Below, in pieces: positions 28,479 through 37,600 of a DNA stretch of 64,000 nucleotides (position 1 is its first letter; every line of letters starts with the position of its first letter). The translations under genes were made by a program, and so were the position numbers. Source of the DNA: JAFEDN01 sp963818985 (GTDB lineage Bacteria; Pseudomonadota; Gammaproteobacteria; Coxiellales; Coxiellaceae); assembly GCA_963818985.1 (NCBI GenBank), contig CAWFUJ010000012.1:124001-188000 (forward strand), in the 5' to 3' direction. The notes under the pieces were generated by a model. The model was not told the origin of the DNA and did no database searches. It was given only the letters and a program-made list of their open reading frames with translations.

Positions 28479-29657
28479 TTATGCTTCTTGCCAATCTTCT
28501 AGCGCACCCACTTTCTTTTTTAAATCGAGATAATAAGTTGAAACTGGAAGTGGTTTAAAATCTTTATTATTATACATATAAATTTTATAACTAGGATTAT
28601 TGCCGAATATTGGTGAAATAGAAGGAACAAAAATATCCGTGACTTGGTTGGTGGCGGCTTCTTTGGTAGTTAAAATTGAAGAACCATTCATATGAGTATG
28701 GCCTGAAAGTACTCCATTTATAATGGAATTATATTGATTAATTATTTTCAAAAATTCTTGTGAATAAATAGGATCCCAAAAGGGTATAACCTTGCTAAAA
28801 AAACTCTTTGCACTAGCATATGTATCTATTCCAGGAGGAATATGAAAAATGATCCAAGTTTTTTCTTTCTGTGTTGCTATATTTTCTAATTGGCTTTTAA
28901 GCCATGCAAGTTGCTGTTGCGCTGCTTTATCTAGATTTGGACCTTGCGCTTTAGCTGAAAATATCACGGTATTCAACACAATAAGATGATTTTTAGAATT
29001 TCCAAATTTAACTTGATAGTATCCTCCTTCAGAAAAAGTGTTTGAAAATTCTAAGTTGTCCTTAATCAGTGGAGACCAAAGTTTACTGATATTATGAAAA
29101 AAAATGCCATTGGCAATAGTGCAATAATCGGTATGTGCACAGCCCTGTCCTCCATAGGTGTCGTTATTGCCAATGACGGGATAAATTACGGTATTAGCTG
29201 GCACTACTGCTTGTATTGAATTTGTTAAGAATTTTAAAGTTTTTGTCACAAAAACCTCATAATCATTACGGTTGAGATCATGTGAATAAAGAAGATACTG
29301 GCTACGATAACGATGTGCAAGAAAATCACCCAAAATGATTATCTTATTGGGTTTTTGCATTTTAATTTGTGCGAGCATCGAGCGTATTAAAGTATAATTT
29401 GTAGCTTGGCCGTTTTCAGGCAAGGTTTTTGGACTATATTGTTCTAGGATTTGTGGCCATTGATCAGCGTTGGCTTTATTAAGCTTGTCGATCAGCGGAC
29501 AAATTCTCGAGTTATTGGAGCAGCCGGCGAAAGGGCTAAAATGTATATCACTAATGATTAAGGTTTTATTCTCGGCTAATGTATTCTCAGCATGGGCGAT
29601 TTGCAGAAAAACAAGAAAAAACATTAATAAAAAACGCAGCCTGCAAATCATGGTCAT
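28479..29657 (-). CDS. Secreted calcineurin-like phosphoesterase (acid sphingomyelinase-like)
   Basis: A 392-residue metallophosphoesterase with an N-terminal signal peptide (RLRFLLMFFLVFLQIAHA, cleavage near AHA). Metal-binding motifs run in the usual order: LIISDIHFSPFAG, IILGDFLAHRY, VIGNNDTYGG, IIFHIPPG, and LSGHTHMNGSS. The spacing and the Cys-containing segments resemble the ASM-like phosphodiesterases that act outside the cytoplasm on phosphodiesters or nucleotides. The ATG at 29657 follows AGGAGG at 8 bp, so the longer start at 29699 is unlikely. It is convergent with otsB, with 9 bp between the stops. A substrate cannot be named. Export might let it act in the host vacuole (inference). 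Confidence 0.85.
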   Translation of the reverse strand: MTMICRLRFLLMFFLVFLQIAHAENTLAENKTLIISDIHFSPFAGCSNNSRICPLIDKLNKANADQWPQILEQYSPKTLPENGQATNYTLIRSMLAQIKMQKPNKIIILGDFLAHRYRSQYLLYSHDLNRNDYEVFVTKTLKFLTNSIQAVVPANTVIYPVIGNNDTYGGQGCAHTDYCTIANGIFFHNISKLWSPLIKDNLEFSNTFSEGGYYQVKFGNSKNHLIVLNTVIFSAKAQGPNLDKAAQQQLAWLKSQLENIATQKEKTWIIFHIPPGIDTYASAKSFFSKVIPFWDPIYSQEFLKIINQYNSIINGVLSGHTHMNGSSILTTKEAATNQVTDIFVPSISPIFGNNPSYKIYMYNNKDFKPLPVSTYYLDLKKKVGALEDWQEA

Positions 29658-29780
29658 GGTTAAACCTCCTTGAACAGCAATTCTAGTGAATTTTAACAAT
29701 ATCTTATAGAGAGGGCAATTTTAAATTTTCTAGCATTAGGGTATAATTTCTTCTCAGATGTGATCAAGGAAAATAATATA

Positions 29781-30575
29781 ATGCCCAAAGGTTTTATTTT
29801 TGAATTTTCTCCCAGCGAAGCCATGATTTCCCAAATATTTGTGAATGAAAATTATTTGACTGTAGAAATTGATGCTTCAGGAATTTTTAATTTTGGCACT
29901 TTCATTGAAGAAAAGCTAACTGAGCACGAAGAATTTAAATTGGTTCCGATTTTTGGAGGGGACGCATTACACCAAAAGGATTTTGCTAAGATTCATCCAC
30001 CGGTGAATTATTTAAAATATTATCTGAGTTTTACGCTATTTAAGACAGATTTTTCTAAGCATTTTCATCTAATGTGCGTAGATGAGAAGGGCCACGGCGT
30101 ACCTATCACCCCAGCTGTATTTGAAAAAATATTTACCAAATTTAAAAATTTTCAAGAGAACGCTCCATTAAGAAAAAAAATTAAAGATAGAATCTTAACT
30201 CTCAAGAGAATAACAGGTAAGCCCACTGATTTTACCCCAGACGAATTGGCAAGAAAATTTGACTTAAGTAGACAAATTTTTCCTAGTGAAGAATTGTCTC
30301 TATTGGAAGTTTCTTTTTCAAAACATTATAGTCTTTATAACACTCCTTCTGAATATATTATGGGGATAGAGGAGCTTGGATCTTTACCTGGTGGACCTTC
30401 GGAAAATTCTATGCTGGCTCCGGCCTTGCCTAGCCCTTATCAAAATGTCGGAATGTCGATCACTTATGGCACTATGCTATTAGCAACGGTAGCAGTAACA
30501 TTCTTTGCCAGCAAATGCATACGAAAAAATCGAAATCAACCAAACTCGACCACGAATTTGAATAGACGCCTATGA
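29781..30575 (+). CDS. Hypothetical protein with C-terminal membrane anchor
   Basis: A 264-residue protein with no family that I recognise. The ATG at 29781 is chosen because AAGGAAA precedes it; a GTG at 29760 would add seven residues. A soluble N-terminal part is followed near the end by one hydrophobic segment (YGTMLLATVAVTFFASKCI) and a basic tail (RKNRNQPN), a typical tail-anchor layout. Its stop overlaps the convergent YpsA-like gene by 6 bp. A membrane-tethered or translocated role is possible. Nothing in the sequence fixes its function. Confidence 0.6.
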   Translation: MPKGFIFEFSPSEAMISQIFVNENYLTVEIDASGIFNFGTFIEEKLTEHEEFKLVPIFGGDALHQKDFAKIHPPVNYLKYYLSFTLFKTDFSKHFHLMCVDEKGHGVPITPAVFEKIFTKFKNFQENAPLRKKIKDRILTLKRITGKPTDFTPDELARKFDLSRQIFPSEELSLLEVSFSKHYSLYNTPSEYIMGIEELGSLPGGPSENSMLAPALPSPYQNVGMSITYGTMLLATVAVTFFASKCIRKNRNQPNSTTNLNRRL

Positions 30576-31094
30576 ATAGCCTAAACGTGAAAAGAGCTTC
30601 TTTAAAAATTGAATTGTCATTTGATAAATACCAGGGCAAGTGGTTTCACGCGGCCCTGCAATGTTAAGAGTTTTTATTTTTTCTTTTTCTATCCAGGTTA
30701 TGATAGCCTCGAGATTTTCTGCAGGTGATTTGGATAAATCTATCAGTAAAGGCATCGCTTTGTGTTGAAGTTGAGCTTTGCTTTCCGCTTCTTTTATAGT
30801 TAATAAAGTACCGTCTTTAATTTGAGAAGACAAGGGTATCTTGGGAATTAAAATAAGCGTTCCGTCAGAATCTTCAATATTTTTTTTGGTCCTAGCGTCA
30901 TAATTTTCTTTTTCTGTGGCAAAATCACCAGAAATTTCCGTTAATTTGTATTTTTTCGGTATAACGCCACCTTTTTCCTGTATCCTTCCTTTCGGGCACC
31001 AGCCACCATGTGGAATGCCATACTTAATGGCAGCATCAAGGGCTGCTAGATCTACGCCAGTTTGACCACCGGATATAATTGTCATCTTAATCAT
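30570..31094 (-). CDS. YpsA/SLOG-family putative nucleotide-binding protein
   Basis: A 174-residue protein of the family annotated as putative molybdenum carrier or YpsA-like SLOG proteins. Diagnostic parts are IISGGQTGVDLAALDAAI at the N-terminus, GGWCPKGR near residue 30, a central SDGTLILIP strand, and NIAGPRETTCPGIY near residue 145. SLOG proteins bind nucleotide-derived ligands through a Rossmann-like fold; this subgroup has no well-defined reaction. It is convergent with the small membrane protein gene and lies 54 bp after the AAA+ gene on the same strand, so it could be the last gene of that transcription unit. Confidence 0.8.
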   Translation of the reverse strand: MIKMTIISGGQTGVDLAALDAAIKYGIPHGGWCPKGRIQEKGGVIPKKYKLTEISGDFATEKENYDARTKKNIEDSDGTLILIPKIPLSSQIKDGTLLTIKEAESKAQLQHKAMPLLIDLSKSPAENLEAIITWIEKEKIKTLNIAGPRETTCPGIYQMTIQFLKKLFSRLGYS

Positions 31095-31148
31095 TATCTC
31101 ATTATATTAAGATATTTAAATTGAGGTGACTAGTTCAACATTTCCGTT

Positions 31149-33089
31149 TTAGGGTGAAGCTTGCAGTAAACTAGATTCAACAACAGGTTGAAGTGTCGAG
31201 GTCAACGGAGTAGAAGTTGGAATAGTGAGTTGTCTAAGCTTCCTGAAAAAACTTCCGGAATTGGTTAATGCAGGAGTTTGGCAGCGTTGAAAATTAAAAG
31301 CTGCTACAATTCCCGCCTGGTCAGCAGCTGGTAATTCGGGAAAACTACGGGCGATATAGCTCCGCTTATCCTCATCGTTCGGTTCCTCAACTTTGATCAG
31401 TACATAGCGATCCATGAGATCTCCCGATAAAGATTTTAAGTGGCTATAATTCGCATTGAAACTGGCTGCAACAAAAAAACCAAAGACTTTTGCCGGCTGG
31501 CCGTCTAAATCCCTGCCGGTGAGGAAGTGATTAAAGAGCACGGCATTGGCTTTAGTTAAGGAATTTATTTCATTTAAAATCCATTTACAGCCTTTATGAA
31601 AAGAATTTGTGAATACCTTCGGCCAATGAATCAGGTCGTCGTTTAATGTGAATTCGGCAAAATGAGTACTAAGATTTGTTACTTTCTCATCTAAAATAGC
31701 CCCTATGGTTGTTTCAATATATCCGGCTGCTATGAATAATTGGCGCATGGAATAACTTTTACCGACGCCGCTCGGGCCAATGAGCAGGACACCTAATTTT
31801 ACTGCTAAAGATGAAGATTTTGGCTTGCGGGTTGCCCCCGATTCGGCGATTTGCCAGGCTTCATATGCTTGGTACATCCATTTTATTTGTCCTGGAGAGA
31901 ACAGGTGAAAATCACCACTTGATTTTAATTCGCCAAAATGAGTTGCGAGGATGGCCTGTTTTGAATATTCACAGCCAGTCTCCTCAAGCTTAAGCGTTGA
32001 CTTTAATTTCACAGCAAACTGTGGCTTATTAGCGTCTAGGGAAAGCAGATCTTCCCATTGATCGATGGCGGCATGATAAGCGATTTTCTGCCAAGCATTT
32101 TCATCTTTGGATTCATACCGCCGGCAACGAAACAACCAGCTTTGAAGGTATTGGATTAAATCACGATTACCAATTTGACCAACATAAAACTGAGATTGAA
32201 TGAAACGGTAGACGCTGAGGATAGCGGTCATTATTTCTTCAGATTGGAAAGGCTGGGATAGTAATGGTAAGAGTATATTTGTTTTAATCGCCTCATCCGA
32301 CCAAGGTTTCATGATCACGGCTGGTATATCAATCAATAGTTGATGCCAATTTCGACCTGAGAATTGCTGAGAAAAATTACCTGCGCCGATAAGATAATGC
32401 TGATCATCCAATGGGTAAGTCTTGCCCTCTTTGAGGTCATCAATCCAACGATTTTTTCCGCTTGCTCTTGATAACATATCTAAAAATCCAGGGGCGGTGC
32501 AGTCAATTTCATCAATAATTAAGACGCATAGGCCTTCTTTAAATTTTGCCCAAGGTAGAATGTTGTGTAGGCCTGAAAATATGACGCCGCCCATTTTGCC
32601 TGCTATTTCAAAAGCCACGTGACTCTTTCCGGCGCCTGGCGGGCCGGTTAGAATGACGGCTTTGTTTGATTGCAGAATATAAGATAGTCGAGATATTTCT
32701 TTTTTATATTGGTGTGGATTTTTAGGAATAAATCCAAACTCAGTGCTTTCAAGAAACGCCCTTAATGAGTTTACCCCTTCTATAGAAAATTGGTAACTCT
32801 GGGCAAGCCAATCTTTAAGAGCCTTATTTTTAAAATAAACTTTCAAGAATGCAGTGTTAGCGCAGTTCAGTATTTGCCAGTAATATTCGGGAGAAGCCGG
32901 AAGTGAAGAATGTTTACCCTGACGAAAAAATTGTCGTGGTTCTTGACTAGCTTGCGTACTCGGAAAATAAAGCTTACCCAGTACATTTAACAATGCCGCA
33001 TACTCACCATTAAATTGAGTAAAGAAAGGTTTCAAGAGGCTGTCATGCAAGGGATATTGTTCTTGCTCAGGTCTTTTTTTCTTTTTCAT
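31149..33089 (-). CDS. Tandem AAA+ ATPase (midasin/dynein-like AAA_5 type)
   Basis: A 646-residue protein with two AAA+ modules. Module 1 has Walker A GPPGAGKS at residues 149-156 and Walker B VLIIDEID at 189-196. Module 2 has Walker A GPSGVGKS at 438-445, a Walker B-like CKWILNEINS at 501-510, an Asn sensor in AASFNANYS, and a candidate Arg finger in DRYVLIKV. The second module resembles AAA_5 (MoxR/midasin/dynein-like) ATPases. Such ATPases remodel or load partner proteins. The gene overlaps the preceding LRR/transglutaminase gene by 23 bp, so the two are surely co-expressed and probably work together. The function of the pair is unknown to me. Confidence 0.75.
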   Translation of the reverse strand: MKKKKRPEQEQYPLHDSLLKPFFTQFNGEYAALLNVLGKLYFPSTQASQEPRQFFRQGKHSSLPASPEYYWQILNCANTAFLKVYFKNKALKDWLAQSYQFSIEGVNSLRAFLESTEFGFIPKNPHQYKKEISRLSYILQSNKAVILTGPPGAGKSHVAFEIAGKMGGVIFSGLHNILPWAKFKEGLCVLIIDEIDCTAPGFLDMLSRASGKNRWIDDLKEGKTYPLDDQHYLIGAGNFSQQFSGRNWHQLLIDIPAVIMKPWSDEAIKTNILLPLLSQPFQSEEIMTAILSVYRFIQSQFYVGQIGNRDLIQYLQSWLFRCRRYESKDENAWQKIAYHAAIDQWEDLLSLDANKPQFAVKLKSTLKLEETGCEYSKQAILATHFGELKSSGDFHLFSPGQIKWMYQAYEAWQIAESGATRKPKSSSLAVKLGVLLIGPSGVGKSYSMRQLFIAAGYIETTIGAILDEKVTNLSTHFAEFTLNDDLIHWPKVFTNSFHKGCKWILNEINSLTKANAVLFNHFLTGRDLDGQPAKVFGFFVAASFNANYSHLKSLSGDLMDRYVLIKVEEPNDEDKRSYIARSFPELPAADQAGIVAAFNFQRCQTPALTNSGSFFRKLRQLTIPTSTPLTSTLQPVVESSLLQASP

Positions 33090-36000
33090 CGAGTGCAGCT
33101 ATCATTCCGAGTGTGCGCTGGTAACTGATAGGGGGATGTGGAGGCGAGCCAGACAGCTTGGGTAATTTTGCTATGATTTTAAGTAATAATTCAATTTTTT
33201 CAAAATTGGCTTTAATTAGACCCGGAATATCTATGAGTACCTGTTTGGCATATTCTGCTAACAAAGCTTCAGTTGAAATCTCAAAATATCGGCCATTCAA
33301 AGCAGCAATAGCGAGGTGGCGGCGATCTAGAACATGGCTTGGAGGGATGACTGCAATCAAAGTTCCGGTCAATAAAACCGGCTTATCACTATTTTTCAAC
33401 CATATGTTTGCCATTTTGTTAAGAGTAGTCAGCATCGCCGAATAAGCATAGGGTGATAATGTCCCCTGGAGAATAATGTTTTCCCCAGCGATCCATTGTT
33501 GTGTTATGCGAAGCAACTGATGCTGATAATGGAAATCAAAACTTTTACTTTTTTCTTGATCCCATGATACCAATTCAAATCCGCGAAAAGTGCTATCAAT
33601 CAAATAGATTGTGGTTTTTGCTTCTGAGTCTGTTTTTAAACGGTGCTGAATATAATTGCTTATAAAGCTTGGATCAGTAGTAGTGACAATCCAGGCGCCG
33701 GGTCCGAATTTTTTAATCTCGTCGAGGTCTTGAATAGGTTGGTTTTTTTTCAGTTCACATTGGTCCACTGTTAAGTAAGTGATGTGTTGCGTGGCTAATG
33801 GGTCCAACTCTTTAACTACTGTGGTTGTTTTTTTGTTGATGGATCGCAGGTCAACGATAATTTTTCTCGATTTTTTTTGGTCTGGCGGCAATTGCGCCCA
33901 TCCGGGTTTTTTCTTTAACTGACCTTCTTGATTGATGATCAAATGCTGAAATAATTTGTGTTGAGTAGCAGAATCCACATAAAAGAGATCGGTTTTGGTT
34001 TTTGTCTGTTCAGTCAGGCTGATGTTCTCGCCTGATAGTGGATCTAGGTGAGTTAAGACGATTTCTTCTTTAGTTTCGGATAAGAAAGACCAATGATTTA
34101 TGTTAAAGTCAACCATTTCTCCATTGATATTTAGTTGATGAGTCACTCCGAGCAAGGTTAAAAAATATTGGAAATCGTCGTCTTCTTTTTCTTTTGAGGT
34201 CACTATCCATTGTATTGTCGATTCAGTGGGGCTTAGTTTTCCAGGTTTGTATTCATAGCCATTCTCGGTAAAAATGAAATTCCCAAAACAAATATCTTGC
34301 CATTTATTAAGGTGACTGGATAAGTCGATAACGGTGCTTTTGTCATCGATGGAGGAAGAGTCTAACACGTGATAAGTAGGAACAGGGATTTTCTTGGGCC
34401 ATTTCAGGTGCTGGCCATCACGAGTCACGAGTGGCGCATAATAGCTATTATCAGCCAAAAGGACAATAACTTTCAACTGAGAGGAAATTTCAAGACAAAA
34501 TCGAGGATGAACGAAGCTGGGTTTAACTTCTAAGAGATTCATGAATTTAACAATGTCAGGAATTGAAAAATTTTTTAAATAAACCACGAGAAATCCACTT
34601 TGGTTTAACACTTTGCCCCCAAGGCCTATAATCTTTTCTGGGCTTTTTCGCGGTTTGATTCTTGTCCAGCTTAAACCATTGATAAATTGCTGATAGGATT
34701 CCGCATAAAAAATGGGTTGCTTTGAAAATTTCGATTTAACTACTTGAGAAATAATTCGAAATATTCCCCTGGCTTGGGGAGAATGCGCGGCTGGAATAAA
34801 TAAATTGCCTGGAGCAGCAGATAAAGCAAGTGCCAGCAAATCTTGAGCTGTTTGACAACTTTTTGTGTCGATATCTAAATAGGGGGAGAATAAATTCTTA
34901 TACTTAGCAGGCGGACCAAAGTCATCACCCTTTGTCGATTTAGTTTCTTGAAATGAGAGAGGCGGCGCATTGTTAAGCATGGGAGCTGGATATCCATCCA
35001 GATCTATCCGCATCCATGCTAATTGAGTGGGGTTCCAAATTAAAATCCAACTATGTATCGGACTTTCGATTATTCTGACTTCTAGATGGAATAGCCCTTG
35101 AGCAATCAAGAAATAACCTTTAGTGCGATGTCGGCAAGCTCCTTTATGCCCTTTTATAATAGCAAAAATAGGTTGAGATTTTTCCAAAGCTTTGTCTTCC
35201 AAATCCCCTTCGGTAAATGTTAGAAAATAATCTTTTAATTGGTTAATCGCAAATTCAAATTTTTCCTTTTGAGACTTCCAGCTCATCGCTAGAATTGTTG
35301 AAGCAAATTTTGGGAAATTGGTTTTACTTTCTTTATCTTCATCTGTGGTTTTTGATTCCCGCTGGAGAAAATTACTGATTTGACTGACAACATTAGGGAA
35401 ACAACCGCGATGACGCCTGCTATATGGTTTTAATTTAAATTCAGGCACGATGGCAGAGCTACAAATGTAACTTATCTTAAGGAGTGGGTGCTGAGTTGCG
35501 CTACTATTCAACTGTAGCCAATAGAAATCATCGAGAAAGATAATATCTTTTATTAAGTCGGTGGGGGAAATACTGAAAGCTTTTATCCAATCATCGTGAT
35601 TAAGTTGAGGTAACACTAGACAACCATTATTATCTTCCAACTTAGATAAGATTTTGCTGGAATCGATTTCAAAATTTATGCAGTATTCATCACGTGTCAT
35701 GGCTAATAAATTTGTCTCAGTAAAAGCGCTTTGTTTCAATTCGATAGCTTTTTTATGTTTCAAACTGAATTTAAGTTCCTCTTCAGTGAGATCATCGGGC
35801 CAAGTTTTGTGTATAGTGAGGATTTCTTCGTTAAGCCCGTCCACCATCTGCTCAATGACTTGCTCACGTAGGTAGGCTTGTTTGCTTTGGGTATTATCTA
35901 CTAATTTACCATCCATGGTTGTCCAAATCCCGTACGAGCAGGAAAGAGGAAGGTTTTGATTAACTGTCTCTGTGTCGATAGCATGGTATTCGATGTTATT

Positions 36001-37380
36001 ATTTCTAGTCGGTTCTGCTGCCTGGTCGTAGATTTGGTCTAGATTTTTAAATTTAACTGTGCTCGGCAGCGCAGGTGGGATTTTAATTCCAGTCATTTTA
36101 AGAATAACTTTTTCCAACGGCTCTTTAAGTTCTGGTATTTTTCTTAAATATGGGGTTTTTTTTATTTTTAGAGTTTTTAGATTATCGCCAAAGCTATCTA
36201 AAAACCTTAAACTATAGCATTTATTAATTATTATTTCTTGGCTATCTATATTTACACAAGATACCACAGCGCAGTTACTTATATGCAAGGTCTTTAACGG
36301 AATAGATTTTAAGTTTAATTGTGAGGGGGTACTTGCTATTATAGTTAATTTGGACAAATTCTGAAAAACAGAAAAATCCAATTTTGAGTAATCACAACGA
36401 TTTAAGATGAGTGCAGTAATATTTTTAGGCATGAATTGCAATAAATCTATATCAGAATCGACTAAAGCAACTTCACAAACTGAAGTTAAACCTAGATCAC
36501 TGAAAAATTCGCGGGAAACATGAGTGGAATTTAACTTGCTAAGGGATAAAAACTTAATTTTATCTTTACGTATATCATCTAGTGAAGGACTATACTTGAT
36601 TGAGCCATCTTCCCAGCTTAGATGAAGGGTAAGAAAGTGACTATATATCTGTTCTAGGGTCCAAGGTACTTCAAGTAACTGATTTGAACTTCTATTTGTC
36701 CACTCGAGAACTGCAAAATTATCCAAAATAAACCAGCGCTCTAAATTATTACCGGTTTCCTTTAATTTTTCTGCCATCCGGGTTACATTACCGCTTTCTA
36801 ATTTAGCGATTAATTGAGAAATTGAGTTTTCATCATCCTCCTCCTCATCTTCTTCTTCTTCTTCGTCATCATTATCCTGGACACCCTTAATTTCCTTAAC
36901 CTCCTCAACATTTTTAATATTCTCGACATCCTTTGTCTTGATTATTTGACTACTTTCTGTTGCGGGGCTTAATTGAGCAATTGAAGGCTCGTCATCATCG
37001 CTGTCATTGTAAGCTTCCTCTTTATCTTCGCCTTGACTATCATCTGTGTCATCCAGTCTGAAGATTTCATGGAGGTTTTTTTGAGTTAATATTCTATTCT
37101 CAAAATAGTAAATATTGTTCATCCCTGCCCCTTTAAAAGCAGAGAGCATGCATGTTAGCTTTCTTTTTAGGGTTTCGTTTTGACTAGGCTTACAAGAAAG
37201 GAGTATGTTTTTAAAGGTGAGATCGTTTTCTGGTTGAAAAGTGACAGCAGACCATATTGGGCGCCCTGCCTGCAAAGTTTCATTAGGATCTATTTCTCCG
37301 CCGTTGTCGGTTTCCGATAACTCAGGCTTTGCATTTACTGTTTCAACATAGAAAATGGAAGGTAATTTATTGCGACGCAT
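33067..37380 (-). CDS. Giant LRR protein with transglutaminase-like domain
   Basis: A 1437-residue multidomain protein. Residues about 100-190 are acidic and low in complexity. Residues about 270-430 read as irregular leucine-rich repeats (SLSKLNSTHVSREFFSDLGL, SKLTIIASTPSQL). A transglutaminase/cysteine-protease-like domain follows, with Cys749 in KGACRHRTKGYF, His776 in SPIHSWILIW and Asp793 in RIDLDGYPAP, in the right order and spacing for the C-H-D triad. The C-terminal 500 residues are unassigned. There is no signal peptide. The downstream AAA+ gene starts inside its last codons, at an A5-G-A7 run where loss of one A would fuse both into one polypeptide. It may be an effector or a toxin-like machine with its own ATPase. 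Confidence 0.7.
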   Translation of the reverse strand: MRRNKLPSIFYVETVNAKPELSETDNGGEIDPNETLQAGRPIWSAVTFQPENDLTFKNILLSCKPSQNETLKRKLTCMLSAFKGAGMNNIYYFENRILTQKNLHEIFRLDDTDDSQGEDKEEAYNDSDDDEPSIAQLSPATESSQIIKTKDVENIKNVEEVKEIKGVQDNDDEEEEEDEEEDDENSISQLIAKLESGNVTRMAEKLKETGNNLERWFILDNFAVLEWTNRSSNQLLEVPWTLEQIYSHFLTLHLSWEDGSIKYSPSLDDIRKDKIKFLSLSKLNSTHVSREFFSDLGLTSVCEVALVDSDIDLLQFMPKNITALILNRCDYSKLDFSVFQNLSKLTIIASTPSQLNLKSIPLKTLHISNCAVVSCVNIDSQEIIINKCYSLRFLDSFGDNLKTLKIKKTPYLRKIPELKEPLEKVILKMTGIKIPPALPSTVKFKNLDQIYDQAAEPTRNNNIEYHAIDTETVNQNLPLSCSYGIWTTMDGKLVDNTQSKQAYLREQVIEQMVDGLNEEILTIHKTWPDDLTEEELKFSLKHKKAIELKQSAFTETNLLAMTRDEYCINFEIDSSKILSKLEDNNGCLVLPQLNHDDWIKAFSISPTDLIKDIIFLDDFYWLQLNSSATQHPLLKISYICSSAIVPEFKLKPYSRRHRGCFPNVVSQISNFLQRESKTTDEDKESKTNFPKFASTILAMSWKSQKEKFEFAINQLKDYFLTFTEGDLEDKALEKSQPIFAIIKGHKGACRHRTKGYFLIAQGLFHLEVRIIESPIHSWILIWNPTQLAWMRIDLDGYPAPMLNNAPPLSFQETKSTKGDDFGPPAKYKNLFSPYLDIDTKSCQTAQDLLALALSAAPGNLFIPAAHSPQARGIFRIISQVVKSKFSKQPIFYAESYQQFINGLSWTRIKPRKSPEKIIGLGGKVLNQSGFLVVYLKNFSIPDIVKFMNLLEVKPSFVHPRFCLEISSQLKVIVLLADNSYYAPLVTRDGQHLKWPKKIPVPTYHVLDSSSIDDKSTVIDLSSHLNKWQDICFGNFIFTENGYEYKPGKLSPTESTIQWIVTSKEKEDDDFQYFLTLLGVTHQLNINGEMVDFNINHWSFLSETKEEIVLTHLDPLSGENISLTEQTKTKTDLFYVDSATQHKLFQHLIINQEGQLKKKPGWAQLPPDQKKSRKIIVDLRSINKKTTTVVKELDPLATQHITYLTVDQCELKKNQPIQDLDEIKKFGPGAWIVTTTDPSFISNYIQHRLKTDSEAKTTIYLIDSTFRGFELVSWDQEKSKSFDFHYQHQLLRITQQWIAGENIILQGTLSPYAYSAMLTTLNKMANIWLKNSDKPVLLTGTLIAVIPPSHVLDRRHLAIAALNGRYFEISTEALLAEYAKQVLIDIPGLIKANFEKIELLLKIIAKLPKLSGSPPHPPISYQRTLGMIAALDEKEKKT

Positions 37381-37474
37381 AGTAATTTTATCGTTAAAAG
37401 TGATTATTTTAATTTGAATTAGTATAATAACGCGAATTTAAAATTTAGCAAGCCCCTCGCCCATAGGGAATCGC

Positions 37475-37551
37475 AAGGGGGGAGCCACGCGAAGCTCTCT
37501 CCCTTCTTCATTGTGAGCATCAGCTTTGCCGAGGGGAGCATAAAAAAACAG
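37475..37551 (+). repeat. Double-hairpin repeat, copy 2
   Basis: A diverged copy of the 2938-3007 repeat in the same orientation. It shares AAGGGGGGAGC, GCGAAGC, a TTCATTGTGAGCATCAGCTT block and GAGCATAAAAA. It lies between the divergent starts at 37380 and 37601, so part of it falls in the control region of both genes. Confidence 0.65.
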
Positions 37552-37600
37552 AGGCACAACTCGTTGTATTCAGCGAGAAATTGCTGGTATATTCTTGTTT

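Noticed and set aside
33067..33089. Programmed -1 frameshift at the A-AAA-AAG heptamer between the LRR and AAA+ genes
   Set aside because: A -1 shift leads into a third frame, not into the AAA+ frame. The relation needed is +1, and the AAA+ gene has its own ATG.
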